Counted from the first letter of the stretch, positions 47,200-60,854 are shown. The stretch is 64,000 nt of DNA from Chlorophyllum brunneum (GCA_963576785.1 OY756148.1:2046001-2110000), one strand, 5' to 3'. Translations and numbers: made by a program. Notes: a model not told the origin generated them from the letters alone.

Positions 47200-50100
47200 C
47201 TACCTGAAGATCTGAATGGCGTCTTCTTCCCTGTGTCAACCGGGTGTGAGCACACGAGGCACTCTATAAGGCTTACTACCACAAACCTGACTCGCTGTAG
47301 AGACTGGTGTCCCAAGATCGCTAACGCTGATGCCTTTTCTGTGTTCAACGCGAGGAGGACGCTGAGAGCTCGCCGAATGAGGAGGGTCGTGCTGTCCGGG
47401 TTCCGATTGAACAGCCCTATTTCCCAAGGGAAGGCGTTGCGACCCGTCTTCCGAGATGTGCGGACTACCTTCTGAGATGTGTTTCGTTTGCGGTGGGGCA
47501 TGCGCAATCTGGGTAGGTATTTCCGGTGCAGGGTCGCTGTGGGGTTGTTGTGGCTCAAGGTGAGGTTGTCTCAACAGAGTATTCGTAGTCGTTTGTATTG
47601 GCTCCACCGCTTAATCTTTGTGAGCACCAAGTACGCAAACTAGCGAACGATTACATACCTCCATCAGAACGCATACGGTCGTCGTATATCCGTTCTCCAA
47701 TCAGTGCACTCAGTCCTGCAGCACCCGGATACCCTGGTAGAGTTCCTTCAGTTCCCAGCTCTGCCTTATCCTCATCCATCACAGACTTGACGTATTCCCG
47801 TTTGAGTGGGTTGACGATGTCGGCTTGCTTCCCAGAAATCTGCTTGCGTGTACTACGCGGTCCAAGTGGAATGAGCTCAGGCCTGAGCTCCTCAGCCGAG
47901 GATGATCTTGAAGGGTGCGAAGACGGATCCAAAGGAGTTGGGGGCTGGTCAGGCTGACCTAGGGTCGGAGCTCGCGGGGCAGCGAGACGTTGGCTCGCGG
48001 GTGCTAGTGGTTGACTTGCAGCTGTCGCGGCAGGTACGATGTTGCGGTTTAGCTCATGCTCCAGTTCGACATCCTGTCGTTCTGCTTGGGTGCCAAGGGT
48101 GGGCGAAGATGGCGGAGTTCGTATTGGTGGGGCGGCCGTAGGTGTCGGAGAGCGCTTGTTAACGGACGCTTGAGAGGCTGATTGAGGCTCTCGCGAGGTA
48201 GGAACCTCTGGTTCAGGATGGTGAGCTATGAGATGTGAGCATAATGAGCGGTGTGATAGAAAGGGGACTTAGGGCTTACAGAGAAGATAACCAGCACCAG
48301 GAACGTAATAACGAGCAACATCTCCGACGTCGGAGATAACCTCGCCAAGCTCGGAGAGGAACCCGCCATGGGCTGTGTCGGACTTACCCAAACCTGAGGA
48401 GCTCGCCGTACGGCCAGCGAGTGAGGCAGGAGAAGGCTGAGAGGACGATGAGCTCATTGAGGAGCGCCCAGAGGGACGTTGTTCGGAAGAAGTGATTGGT
48501 GAAAAAGTCGATCGAGAGGTCGAGCGTGGGTTAGGTGGGATGTTGGCAATACCAGGCTCCATGCCCAAGGGGACTGACCGCTGCTCAGGGATTGACACAG
48601 CAGACGCTGGGGGTAGAACATCGCGGGGGGATGAATGCATACCTGTGTTGCAAGTGGCGGGTGCGACTTTTTCAGTAGTGGATTGAGTGTCTGCGGTGTG
48701 TATTTCTGAATCAGATCGTGGCGAGGGTGCGGGTGTTTCGGTACATGTCTCGAGCGGTGCGCGGTTGAGGGGAGTTCTTGTTGCCGGCATATTCGGCATA
48801 AAAACATGACCTATGGGTTCCGTGGAGGGCTCCTCAGCGTTGAAAATTGTTTTCCTCTGTCCACTCTCAATTTGTTTTTGTCTCTCCTCCTGGTCTTTGC
48901 GAGCATGTTCTAACGAAAATATACCCACATTGGCGATACCCTCAGGCATAATAACCCGTCCTGAACCCACATGTGGACTGTCGGCGTCCCCAGCACCTAC
49001 GTCCGTTTTTGGCGCGTCTTCAGTCTGAACACCATGATCTATGACTCGAGGGCGACGCGATTCAGGTCCCTGGTCTGGCTGATGTGGATCCTGACCCTCC
49101 GAACCGCGCTGCTGAGGATACCCGCTCTCGGGTTGTTGGTCAACTGACGTCGTAGGAGCATACACTCCGAGGGCGACGTGGGGGGCAGAGGGCATATTCG
49201 TGCCTAACATATAACGTTGGCCGACGCGTCTCGCACTAACAGTCGTATGATGGGGAAAGAACGTACGTGGTATCGAGAGGTCCTGGCTGGGCATGGCACC
49301 CGGGAGCTGTTGTCGTTCGGTAGGAGCGGTTTCTTGGGTTGAAATGAACGATTGAGGGCCTATGAATGCTCCTGAATGTTGTTCGATTAACTAGATTGAT
49401 ATGAATAGAATCTGAGCATATCGTACCTGACATAACGTTCCTCTCATCCGGAAGTCTGGCAACCCCAACTTCGTCCCTACGTCCAGGCAACGACCCCACG
49501 CCAACTCTAGATCCACCAGGTTTCTCCCTCGTGGGCAACTCTTTTTTACCCCTCTTCTCGACATGACTTGGTAATGGTCCAATGGTCTCATCGAAATGAG
49601 CTGGGACACGTTTTGGGATAATGCCTGAATAACTATGACGGCGAGGATGAGGTGGATTCACCACAGTACCCTCCGCTATCCGAACGGGTAATGTGCCCAT
49701 GCCAGGCCTTGAGGTGTGAAAGGTTTCATGGGTTGACGTAGCAACTTTTTTGTCCTCTGGTCGACTTGCAACTTCAGGCTGACCAGTAGCACCAGGCAGC
49801 GAACTAACAGTGGTGATGGGACCGGCAGGAGCATCACTGTGAGGCGGTGTGCGTTTTTCTGGCAAAGCCATAGCATCAGCATTGGGACTTGTGTCTTGAA
49901 GACCCCCAGCACCGCTAGAAATACTGGTTGCCTCACGAGTAGAAGATTCGTCCGTCGTATTCCTCTCTTGATCATATTCTCCGCCTTTCCTCGGGGGAGG
50001 GCTGCTTGGGGACGCTTCCCTAGAACTTCTTTCACGCTTACTCGGAGACTTGCGCCCTAATAAATACCAAATCATTAGATCTTCTAAACAAAATACATTA

Positions 50101-52122
50101 AAAACCTACGGAAGAATCCACTCAACCTCGGGAAAAGCCCTCGCGACTTTTCTTTCACTTCAACCTCTGCCTCACGCAACTCTTCCTTCACCTTTTGCCC
50201 CATCTTTCCCTTACGCGTCCTGCCACGACTTACACTCCTACTCGTCTCCCCACCTCGCCCTTGATTCCGTGTGGGAGATGATCGACCAGGGGTCGGAGCC
50301 TGAGCCGAAGTTGGCGTAGGCATCGCGCCTTCATGAGGTGCAAGTCCAACGGGGAATAGATTTGTGCCATGTTCCGTGGATGTAGGCTGGTGTGCACCGG
50401 TGGCGACAGCTGTGCCGACACCTACCGCTTTGATACTGGGGATCTGAGGCTCAGGGACGCTAGTATACACTGCAAGAGGAGGTTCAGCCGTGGATGGAAC
50501 AGCTCGTGCAGTAGTGATAGGCTCTAGGTGCGCGGCGGGACGGGCGCCACTGCCAAAGCCACTGGAGACATCTTGTGGGTGGAAAGCTTCACCGTTACCA
50601 CCAGCGTATGAACCAGTAACAGGTGCTTCAACTACGTCGTAGCTCCGATCAGGCGGATGCGTGGTATCGATGTAACGAACATTCGAAGCAGATGGTTCGT
50701 TTACGTAACCGCTGGGACGAGCAGTACTGGGAGAAATGCGGGTTGGCGTCATCTGCATACGAGACACATCCGAAATCGAAGCACCTGTATAAAATTCCAA
50801 TGTTAGCACGAAAGGAAGGACAGATGCACTCTTGCTCGTACCCCTAACATTACGGCCTGTGTCCCGATGTTGGGGAGGAGCGTCTTGAGGGCTACGATGA
50901 ATTTCAGTGTCACCATGTTCTCGCTGGGGGTGTTGCTCGTGCGAAACACCTTCCTGAGAGGCACGAGTGCCGTGCGTCCGCATAAATTCTGGGGAACGGA
51001 AAGGATTTGTCGGATGAGGGGTGCTGGCTGTAGCTGGATGGTAAAAGACAACTGGAGTGGCGGGGACGGCCCGATACGGAAATGTGCTTTGAGGTGCATG
51101 AGAATCGATAGTACATATTTCCCCCGCATGTTGGCGTTCTTCAGGTAGAACTGCAACAGCGGGTTCGTTAGGTGTTCCCGGAAGTGAACCAACGCCACCT
51201 GTAGGGGCTTTGCCAGAAGCTGGGTAAGCACCATCCCCAGAGCGACTCCGAGTCATGACGTTGAAACCTGATGCATGAGTGAGAACCCATTGTGGCCAGG
51301 ACGTTGACTATGAGACATACGCTTTTCTTCCGGAAGAGTGGCAACGGCTGGTTCAGAGACCTTGCTAGGCTCCGTACCGGTGCCATTGCGTGAACTACTG
51401 GTCTTTTCCATTGACATCGACTCAGTTTCAGCTAAGTTCCTGCCATCAACGAGAACAAACCAGGGACAGAGATAGGAGAACATACCATATTTTGCAGTGT
51501 GTCCAGCATCACCCTGACCACCAGACTCGGTCTTCTCTCCGCTCTTCGCACCTAAACAATGGACGAAATCACAATCTATACTTCAAAAGCGAACCACGGA
51601 AGTCCGCACCACCGATATAAGCACCCAACGAAGCCGGAAGATATTCTTTAGCATAATCGCCGAGCGCCTCGACGACATGTTTTACTTCCTCCGCAGTCGA
51701 CTGAGGAGGTCCAGCTTCAGCTTCGGCCCTCACTCGCTCTTCTTTTTTCTTCTTCAGCGTTTCAGAACTTGGGAATGCACCGGGGGTGGATTGGTCCATG
51801 TTATCCAATGCTCGTTCACTTCGCGAAGTAAAACCTGGCGTTGGACGTTGGGATGGGCTAGGGCTAGAGGGGGAACTAATGTCCTCTAGAGGACCAAAAG
51901 AATGCTGAACGGCACTTGTTCGCGGGCTAGATTCTACTTGGCCAAAATGTGCTTCGACCTCTCGATTCACCTTCAGTTCACCAAAAGTAAGATTCCAACG
52001 CTAAACTCATCAGGACACAAATAACTCACACCAACTTGGCCAGAAATACGATCAACGTGTGCACTGCCAGAAAATTCCGGCATACATGTATCCGAGCTCG
52101 GTGTGTCTTGTGGACTGGTCAT
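47200..52122 (-). CDS. Large modular low-complexity protein
   Basis: Multi-exon gene coding for well over 1,200 residues. It starts MTSPQDTPSS at 52122. The first exons are 52030-52122, 51598-51970, 51486-51551 and one starting at 51431. Long open segments follow at about 50084-51240, 49236-50075, 48269-49294 and 47650-48200; the end uses a spliced IFR-stop at 47200 or an unspliced stop at 47236. Most of it is Ser/Pro/Thr-rich and disordered. Three or four copies of a motif G-V-G-S-L-P-G-x(5)-V-A-x-L-P-E-E-R recur at exon starts. Short ordered segments such as LGDYAKEYLPASLGAYIG and VGDVARYYVPGAGY also recur. Not all exon borders could be fixed. No known domain is recognised. Confidence 0.65.
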
Positions 52123-52536
52123 CGTGGTGAGCGTAGCGTGTCAAGACTAACGCGACCCAAAATCTGCATAGATATATTGAATGAAAACCTAGACTTGTGG
52201 GGCGGCCGCTGACAACATCTCCTCAGTTGAGCGAGTTTCCGAGACATTAGGTGGAGATTAGCAACTAAGCTGTTTGGGCTTGTGTGGTCGATGCGGAAAC
52301 TGAATATATAACAGCAGTGTACGTGTAAGTACGGTATGATGACGGGACTAGTTATGATTTATCCCAATATAAAATTCCCGCCCAGTAGATATCTAAGTGA
52401 ACGTTCCGATCCGAAGAGCAAGCAGCGAACGAAAACAAACGACGACAATAAGGTGACAGCAGAGAGCGAGCATGCAAAAAGTGGACATGTTATACATACC
52501 AATAAGAAAGACGAAAACCAAAACGAAAAACTTTAC
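52123..52536. other. Intergenic spacer
   Basis: Promoter region of the minus-strand gene starting at 52122 and 3' region of the gene ending at 52537. A minus-strand TATA box is not obvious. No other feature is seen. Confidence 0.4.
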
Positions 52537-55500
52537 TTAATTCCACACATCACCCTGCATTTCACCCTCACTCTCCATTTCTTCTCGATACCGATCCAAA
52601 TCCAGGCTCTCCATCTCGTCAAGCATCATCTCATGCTCTGGCTTTAAAAACAAACTTCCCGGACTCCCGGTACCCGCAGTAATCATCGACACATTCTCTG
52701 TGGGTGACACACTTACATTCGACGACGAAACCGACACCGACACCGGATTATTCAGTGTGTGGTGGTATCCTTCTCGTAGAGCACGACGAATAGGTAAAAT
52801 CGGCGACCCAGGGGGAAGTTTCATCGAACGAAGTGAGTTCACGTCGGCGCTACTTCGGTTGCTTTCGGAGAACGGGGGGATAACGGTCTCATCGTGAAGG
52901 AGTAATGTCATATTTGCCGGCGGAATTGGGAATATTGACGAGCTTGTACTCGGACGACGGTTATGCGCTGTTGATGTCGAGACGCCAGCACTGTCGCACC
53001 CTTGCTCTTGGATTGTGGGTATAATAAAATCATCTTCGTAAAGATTTTGATTTTGACTTTGTGGCTCGGGGTCCAAGGGCGAGGAATCAGGTTCCAGCTC
53101 TCCAGAGAACAAGACATTATCCAATTTCGAGCGGGAATGTCTCCTCGTCAATCCTTGTTCTTCATCGTCGTGTTCGATATCCCATTTTTGGCGAATAAAC
53201 GCACGAGGTCCCAGAGTCACATCCCGTTGCTTCCCAAGCGGCGTTGCAACCCCTCTCCAACCTCCAACAGCACCAAGTCCAGCACTCGCGCTCAACCCCC
53301 TCCTCTCCCCAGTTAAATCTCGCTCCCTTTCCCTCAACCACCCACGCTCCCTTTCCCTCTCTCGCTCTCGAAAATTCTTCAGCCGCTCAACCTCCCTCTC
53401 AGCCTCGCCCACTACCCTCTTCAACCTCTCATTCTGCCTTTCAACCTCCCCGATCCTCTCCTTCAATTCCCCATTCTCCTCTCTCAACACCCTACACGTC
53501 CTCTGTGAATCCGACAACGCGCTGAGTAGTGCCCCAGTCTCGACTGCATGTTTTTCCTTCAACTCTTTTAGTTCTTCTCTTTCGCGATTAGTGGTACCGA
53601 GTTGGAATTGAGAAACACTAGTCGCGCCTGTGGACGTGCTTCTTGCTGTATCACGACTCCCACTACCACTGGCATTGGTCGAGACAGTCGATATTGGACT
53701 TTCCATCAACCCATGTCCGACGGTCGAGTACGTTGCACTGTCTCTTCTTCCATGTCCACCACCACCACTTCCACCACTCGATTCGGAAAACGCCATGCGA
53801 GAGTGCGCTCTCGGATGTTGTTGCTGCGAAGATAAATTGACACTTGACGCATTCCCACCAAAATTATACTCCGATGCACTTCGCAACGAAGCATACCTCC
53901 CCAGGGTCCCACCACCACCACCCAAAGCAGATGCACTACCACTTCTCTCTCTATACATCGTGACATCTCTCTCCCTCTCTCCAGTACGTTCACTCACACT
54001 CCTCTCAATCCCGCCCAAACCTGGACTTCTCTCTCTTTCTCTCTCGTATATCACAGATGCTCTCCCGCTAGCGCTCTTGGCTCCTCCTCCGGTCGATGCT
54101 CCTAGGCCGAAACTGTCTGTTCTCCCGCCTCGCATGGACATACTACTCCATGGTCTCGCACCTCCCCCAAGATCACCATATCTCGCCCGTGCAAGTCTCT
54201 CTCGCGCACTCAACGCTGCACTACTCAAATTCCCAAAACCACCGCCAAAACTAGAACTCGACTCCTGAGGAGGGACCTCCCCATTCGAGTTTTCCTGCAC
54301 GCTCATACTCCGCTTCCTCACCCTCGCCATTAGTCCCTCCCGCTCCTTCAATCTCGTGGGAGGCCTCGAAGTAACATTTTCGGCGGGAATGTAAAATCTC
54401 GGTTCTGGTGATGGTCTCGAAACCGAGATGGACGACGAGCCAGCATAGGAGTCCAAGGATGGTCTCGTAGAATCCAATGATGGTCTAAGCGAATTGCCTA
54501 CCGAGTCATCCAAGGATGGTCTAGCACTTCCACCCACAATCGACACCACCCTCATTACTTCATCCTCCTCTTCCCTCCCAAACCCATCAACCCTCAACAC
54601 ACTTCTCAAAGGCGAAGGCTGTCTCTCAGGTAACACTACCCCTCTATTCTCCTCTCCACCACTCCCACTTCCATTGCTATTACCACTCCCACCACTACCC
54701 CAGAACAACCTCAAGGGAGCTGGAACACGTCTACTGGGCCTCCCACTTAGACTTCCTGAATCGGTAAACCTCGAAGGTGAAGGATCGCGTGAGGTTTCTC
54801 GGGTACTGCCACGTCGACTTCCATTTCGACTGAGTGAGGTGGCAGCGTTCGAGTGCGGGAGAACGGGACTAGGGACGAGAGAATGTGGTAGAAGGCAAGG
54901 GCTTGGACTTGGACTAGGAGCGAAACCTGTGGGAGTAGATGATACATTATAGGTAATGTGAGGATTGACGTTAGGTGTAGGTGTTTTAGTTGCACGGAAT
55001 GTGGAAGCGTGTGAAGGCGAAGGGGAGCGAGATGGCGAGTGTGCAGGATAGGGTTCTATAGCAGAGTGGATGTATTAGTATCAGAATTCATGTATTTGTA
55101 TTTGGCGGGTGCGCTCACCGAGAGACAGTTTATCGCGTTCACCGGGTGTATGAAATGGTGATCCGAGGACTCGGATGTCTTCGTCCTCGCCGTCGTATCG
55201 AAACACCGGACTCCCTTCCCTCCGTGTATTACTGTACGACCATCCATCTACCCTCAATTTGCCTGTATCAGCTTCCCGCCATTGCGCAGTGCCAGTTTCC
55301 AATTCACCTACATATCCTCATTAGTCCTAGTCACGTCCCCAATACAAGAAAACACCCACCACTGGCTTCAACAACTCTCACTTCCGGACCTTCAACCACC
55401 TTCTCAACTTCCGCATCTTCAAAAATCTCCCTGGAATTTCTCCATGCCGCGACGGGTACCGACGATCTCCTTGAATGACCACCTCTGTTCCCACTGAGCC

Positions 55501-57450
55501 CCGCTACATATTTCCTCAATTTCGCCTTGGCAGGTGTTGAAGTCGTCAATCCCCCACCTCCACCAGCTCTTCCAATAAACTCAGCACCATGTCCATGTAC
55601 TTCTGACGCAGAATCCACTCTATTAGGGATATCTGGTGTGGGTCCTGATCCGGATCCAGGACCAAAAAATACGGGTGATCTGGGGCTCGCTAGGTCAATG
55701 CCCCGATCATAAGGGCTCGGATTTGGACGGATAGCTGAGGCATTAAAAGTCATTTTGAGAGGTGATGGCGAATTTTTCGCTGATACTGGTGCGGAATGGG
55801 GTAATTGTGGTGGTGATCTAAGGCGTGGTAGGAAAGACGATACGACGCGTCTTTTTGGTTGTGGCACGTTACTACTGTTAGTAGTGGTGGAGCATCTCGA
55901 TGTCGATGGGCTTGAAGAAGGTATAGACCCATCAGATGCAGATCTCAATCCCGAAGATGGCGCTGGTTGTTGGGGAAGGCGGAGTGGTGGTGATGAGAGA
56001 GTAACAGTTTTCCCAGACGTTGAGGAACATCCAGGTGACGCGGAGTTGGGATTAGGATTTCGGAATGCAGACCTTGCAACTGCATCTCTCAAATCAGGAT
56101 CCAAAGATCCAAGATCTAATGTTGTATCTGCTTCACCGCCGACACGGAATGAAGCACAGAGTTCGTTTGGGTTGACAATACTCGAGAGAGAATTGTTGAT
56201 GCGCGATGTATCATCGTCGTCACCCGGTGAGCCAGGTGGGGACGAAGAGGAAGGTGCAGAAGGGGAAGAGGAAGGAGGGTCGATCGCATCAGCATCGATT
56301 AGGACTGCCCCGTCACTCCCGCTCCAGGACGTTCGAGTCATAGCATCTTGGACTTGTGAAATTAATTGCGAAGTCGATAACTCCAGTTCAACTTCTGCCT
56401 CCGTTTCTTCACTGGGGTCATCAGGGGACGTCAAAGAAGGTTGCGGGTGGATTGGAGCACCCGGTTCGAGAGGTGTAGCAAGGGGAGGTAATAACACAGG
56501 TCGGCGTATGGTATATTCTTGGCTCTCGCGGTGAGGAGATGTGGGTGGTGAGAGGGATAGGGATGAATCAGCTGAGGGTGATAATGAGGGGACGTGTTTC
56601 GATATCCCCGAACTATCAGCTTCGATTATCGTCGATAGTTCAGCGAGGAGAGGTGGTCTAGGGGATGGTGTACGTAGTAGATGATGGGCTAAAAAATAAT
56701 CAAAAATCAGTAGTCCACATCCAAGAAATCACGAAATCACTCACCCTTCAAAAGTAGGGAATCATCATGATCCTGTTCACGATCCATGGAAATTCGCGAA
56801 GAAATCACGGGTAAAGGTTTGTCGAAATCAACCGGGACACGACCTGGGACTTCCATCCTGGGCAGAGATACCGACCTCCTAAGCGACACTTCACCGTCAA
56901 CACCATCAGCGCCTTCCAATGGCCTCCTCTCGATCGAGATGACAGGCAAGTCATTCGAGAGTGACATCTTCCTCCCCCTGTCCCTATCCTTGTCCCGATC
57001 CCTAGCGAGATTCATCGACCTCCGCATTGACCCAAACCCCGCAAATGGGCTCTTCAAAGGCGTGGTTGATACATTAGTCGTTTGCGACTGTTGTTGTTGT
57101 TTTGCTGGTCCACTACTGAAAGGGAGTAAGGAGCGTAATGAGCGGAATGCCGGGATCCCAGAACCCGCTGGGCTTTGTGTGTTCAAATTTGATGTGCTGG
57201 CGGTTGCGTTAACGGTGTTGGCCTGGTGAGGACTTGTAGGCGAGGCAGCGACAGCAACCGTTACTGAACTGGAGCTAAAACTCGACCTCGGTATCGGTAA
57301 ATTCGTGGTACTTGTACTTCCACCCCCATTCGCAGTACCAGAGCTACCGCCTGGCTTCCGGACAGAAAACGAAGGGAAATGGGACCGTTTGGGTATCGCA
57401 GACGCCGATGACGAGGGCGTAGTAGGAGACCGGGGTTGGCCAGATGCCAT
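52537..57450 (-). CDS. Large disordered protein with a coiled coil
   Basis: Four exons, complement(52537-55055, 55119-55307, 55360-56688, 56745-57450), with matching phases, give 1,580 residues. It starts MASGQPRSPTT. Most of the chain is Ser/Pro/Gly-rich and disordered, with many basic Ser motifs such as RRSVSLPR and RRGSTRE that suggest phosphorylation. Residues near 1,200-1,300 form a clear coiled coil (ELKELKEKHAVE, then GELKERIGEVERQNERLKR) with a highly charged RE repeat after it. Two repeats of RPSLDS lie near the middle. Such architecture is common in fungal scaffold or polarity proteins, but no domain allows a name. Degraded partial copies exist near 43.0-43.6 kb. Confidence 0.75.
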
Positions 57451-57770
57451 AGGGTGCAGAGGGTATGAGCAACGTGGATAGATCAGAGCATCGACGAGGT
57501 AAGGCCCTGTGGTCGTATGAGGTCGTTGCTACGCCCGTCTGTACGTTTTTTGGCCTTGCAAATCGCGGTGAATGTGGGAACGCTAACTGTATGAACTAGG
57601 CTATTTTTGGGAATTGGTGTGATCAGGGTTGTGACCACACGCGAATGTTAGTCACAGAAACAAATCGCCATGGCTATGCTATTATGGTCTCCCAGTCTCG
57701 AACAGAATCGCCCACGTACTCGATAACATCCTCCCCCTCAGTACTCCTGCAGCTATACTTCTCTCCACGG
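57451..57770. other. Intergenic spacer
   Basis: Upstream of the 57450 start and downstream of NACHT F. A poly-pyrimidine-rich stretch surrounds 57720-57760. No gene is supported. Confidence 0.4.
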
Positions 57771-60700
57771 TCAAAATTCTGTCAGGGTACTCGATCGCAC
57801 CGTTACACCCTTCTCTTTATCCCCCTCCAGCCAGAGAAAGGTTGGTGATTGCGTCCCATGTGATACGCCGCCATCGACTCGTGCATTTGGCCTCCACGAG
57901 TCAAATGGTTCAGTACGATATATCTTCTCTCCCTTCGCCAAGTCCGCCGTCTGGAATTCGCGATAGTACCCCTTGTCATAATTTAACTCCCAAAACCAGA
58001 AAATTGACTTGGACCCACGCCCGACCAAGTACAACCTCGATTCCACTTTTTCTCTCAATTTTCCACGGAACAACAACTTAAACGAGCGACCAAACAGGTG
58101 TGAGGATTGTTGTATGATCCCAGCTTGTTTGTCTTCTTCAATGGTCTTTCAGCAATCTATCAGTTCAAAAACAGACTGGATGCTCGAGGTACCTCGCCTT
58201 TTTCAAGATGACCACTAGTCGCGACAGTCCATCCGTCTCCCCGTTGCGCCCGTCAAACTGGGCTAATCTAATGCCATCAACATATTTTATCAGGCCCACC
58301 CGACCATGGATGGTATAGCCTAACACTGCTGAATCCTGGAATCGCAATCGGTTGATGTATAGCAGCTTCCGGAAATCGCATATCACTAATTGCTGCCGCC
58401 ATGCCGAACCCAGCTTAGGCTGGCTCAGGAGCCAATCACAGTAATACATAACATCAGTGTAGACCGCTGACTTGATAAGAGAGTTGACAAGTTCGTTTTC
58501 GTACTGGTACGAAAGGGAGGATCCAGAATCAGGCATATTGGGTGCTGGGACTAGTTCTGGCCCCAACGTCAAACTAGGTCTCGGAAAGACTCTTAACGGC
58601 TAACTTGAACCACTCAAGCAGTAGCTCTCCTCGTGATCGAGTCGGACCTTCAAGAAGTTCTCAAATTGATGCTCGTAGCATGCTGACGTTCGTACACAAA
58701 AGGGGCCCGGGCGGTTGGGGTCGACAAGGAAATCCGCGAACGATTTGTGGTAGAAAAAGATCCCCCTTCCCAGTTGAGGTACGTGTTCCAACATTTCGTA
58801 AACGATGGGATGACTCTCGGTATGCGATATCATGTGGAAAGGTTGATTAACGTCCCACCTTCGATCGAGAAAGGGATTTGGGGTCCTCATGAAACCGAAG
58901 CACAGCACTCAGGTGGGCACAGAGCGCCTGAATTCGTACTTTGGACAGCCTGAAACGTTGGCTATGTGTATCATTCCCAACTCGGAACCCGGGAGACATA
59001 AATATCCAAGTAATAGGCGGACGGAAGGCATCATTCGATCGGGGATCCGCCTCATGATCAACAGGTAAAATGCATCCAACTCCGCGAAAGGCGATGAGCC
59101 AGAAAGGGTCTTCTTTTGAACCTCTGAGATGACCGCGAGAACGGCATCGAGAGGTTCGTCTGGTGAAATCCAGTCTGGTTGCGCGACAAATCTATATAGC
59201 GTTGCTGCATAGATAAACAGGCCTTTCGAAGCCGCCACGATCGTCTTCATATCGTTGTTGGAAGGCCATGGATGATCCATAGCAATATTTCGACGCTGAA
59301 GGATGTCGTTGAAGCTACTCCGCAGATAGAGCTTGATATCATCGTCAGCATCATGCGAAACTGGAAGGATCGTCATGTGGCAGAGCTCAGCGATGTCCCG
59401 TTGCGAGAACATGGCTTCGATGTGAGGCTCTGGGCGACTGAGGAATGCCCAGCACGAGGGAATAGTCCTCTCTCGGGCTGACGCGGCAATGATTTCGATG
59501 ATTGAGCACTGTGCGTCCACTCCTTCACACTCGTCCAGTCCATCAATAATGACCGTTATTCTTTTCCCGATCCCGTTCCTCTCCCTTTCCAGTTCTACCA
59601 GTGGGTCGACGATCAGATCCCGAAATTGCGAGTTCAGTGTCTTGTCAACCAGTGTCTGATCAAGAAGGATCTTACTGTTGAGTATCTCTCCGTAACCGGC
59701 AAACCCGACAGAGAGCTGGTATGCAATAGATGGAAAGAGTGTGTTGTGTTTACTCCTTCCGTGGGTCGAGAAAAAGTATGCAGCGCCGAGCATTCCTGAA
59801 CTCTTGATTTTCTCCGCAGAGGTCTGGGCTACGGCAGACTTCCCGACTCCAGCAGCTCCTTTCATCCATAACAGAGGTAAGAGAGAGTCGTGGAGAGCGG
59901 GGAGATGCCCATTTAACGTTATCCTCGATATATTGTTCGCGAGTTCCGGGGAAACAACGAGGAGCCTCAGCACGAGCACCAGAATCGTATGCAGCTTCTG
60001 GAGTTGAAGCCGCCCGCAAGAGGTCGATACCTGAGGTGGATCAGCTCATGCCCAGGCTCACCACTCGGTCCGTTGGAACTGTTTTCGATAAATTGATTGT
60101 TACTGGTGAAGAGATGTTATCTCGTTATGTTTGCGAGCACGTCAGCGTCCGTCTGACGTTGGGGCTTCAACCCAAGGGAAATAGAGGTGAAAGGGGATGT
60201 GTCTAGGAACACACGAAGGTAAGGGAAAGGGCGGTTTGTCGAAGCGAGATGTTTACGAGCCTCTGGGAGGCAGAGAAGAGAAAATGGGAATAAAACTGAT
60301 ACTTTTCACTGATTTTCGTAGACGAAGTACATTTGTATTTATACGAAAATACAAACCTATGCTACGGAAACCTTGTACATAGTTCGTATGCACTGTAGAA
60401 ATAATTTGAATAGAAAAGTAGAGTCCGAAACAGTCCGAATTAGGGATTATGGAGATATTATATGGATTGAATGAAAGGGTACATAAGGGATTGAAAATTT
60501 TCATACTTTTAGTAACAACTGTTCCTATGTGTTCAGGGATTTGAATGAAATTGTTTCATCAAGAGGGTACTGGCCAGCACAGTGAATGGAGAGTGATGTT
60601 GGGATAGAGAGTGAGGTAGTTAGGCCCAAAGACCTTTGCCCTTTTTGAGTCTGCAAGAGTTGATGCCCATCTTGCTGGCATTCAAAACATATTGGCCGTT

Positions 60701-60854
60701 GAGTCCTTGGCCTATTTTCCTTCATCGGACAAGCAGAATGTCATGTACAAATAGGGCTAGTGGGAGGAGGGGGACAGATAGCTATTTGAAGGCCTAGCTG
60801 TCATCTGATCTCCACACTGGCAACAAAGTTCTGAGCACCTGAGAACATGGGCAT
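57771..60854 (-). pseudogene. NACHT NTPase copy F, broken, LTR in exon 1
   Basis: Exon 1 begins at 60854 and is split by a solo LTR (60107-60816). Rejoined across the 4 bp duplication it would code for the usual GAQNFVASNN motif. Intron 1 is only 31 nt (60031-60061). A C insertion near 59905 shifts the frame before Walker A, and further shifts lie near 58950 and 58900. Walker A (GAAGVGKS) and Walker B (VIIDGLDE) sequences remain. The third intron starts GCGAGG where other copies have GTGAGC. The final exon lacks the usual stop and runs on to 57771. The copy is dead. Confidence 0.88.
60107..60816. mobile_element. Solo LTR, 710 bp, in NACHT F exon 1
   Basis: On the minus strand it starts TGTGGAGATC and ends ATCTCTTCA, flanked by CTGG (plus strand, 60103-60106 and 60817-60820). 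The insertion point is inside the exon-1 codon for the Ser after GAQNFVA. It is the same element as 23051-23761, in the opposite plus-strand orientation, with scattered substitutions. Confidence 0.88.

Noticed and set aside
53630..54268. 212-codon plus-strand ORF rich in Leu and Pro
   Set aside because: Antisense shadow of the biased coding sequence of the 52537-57450 gene.
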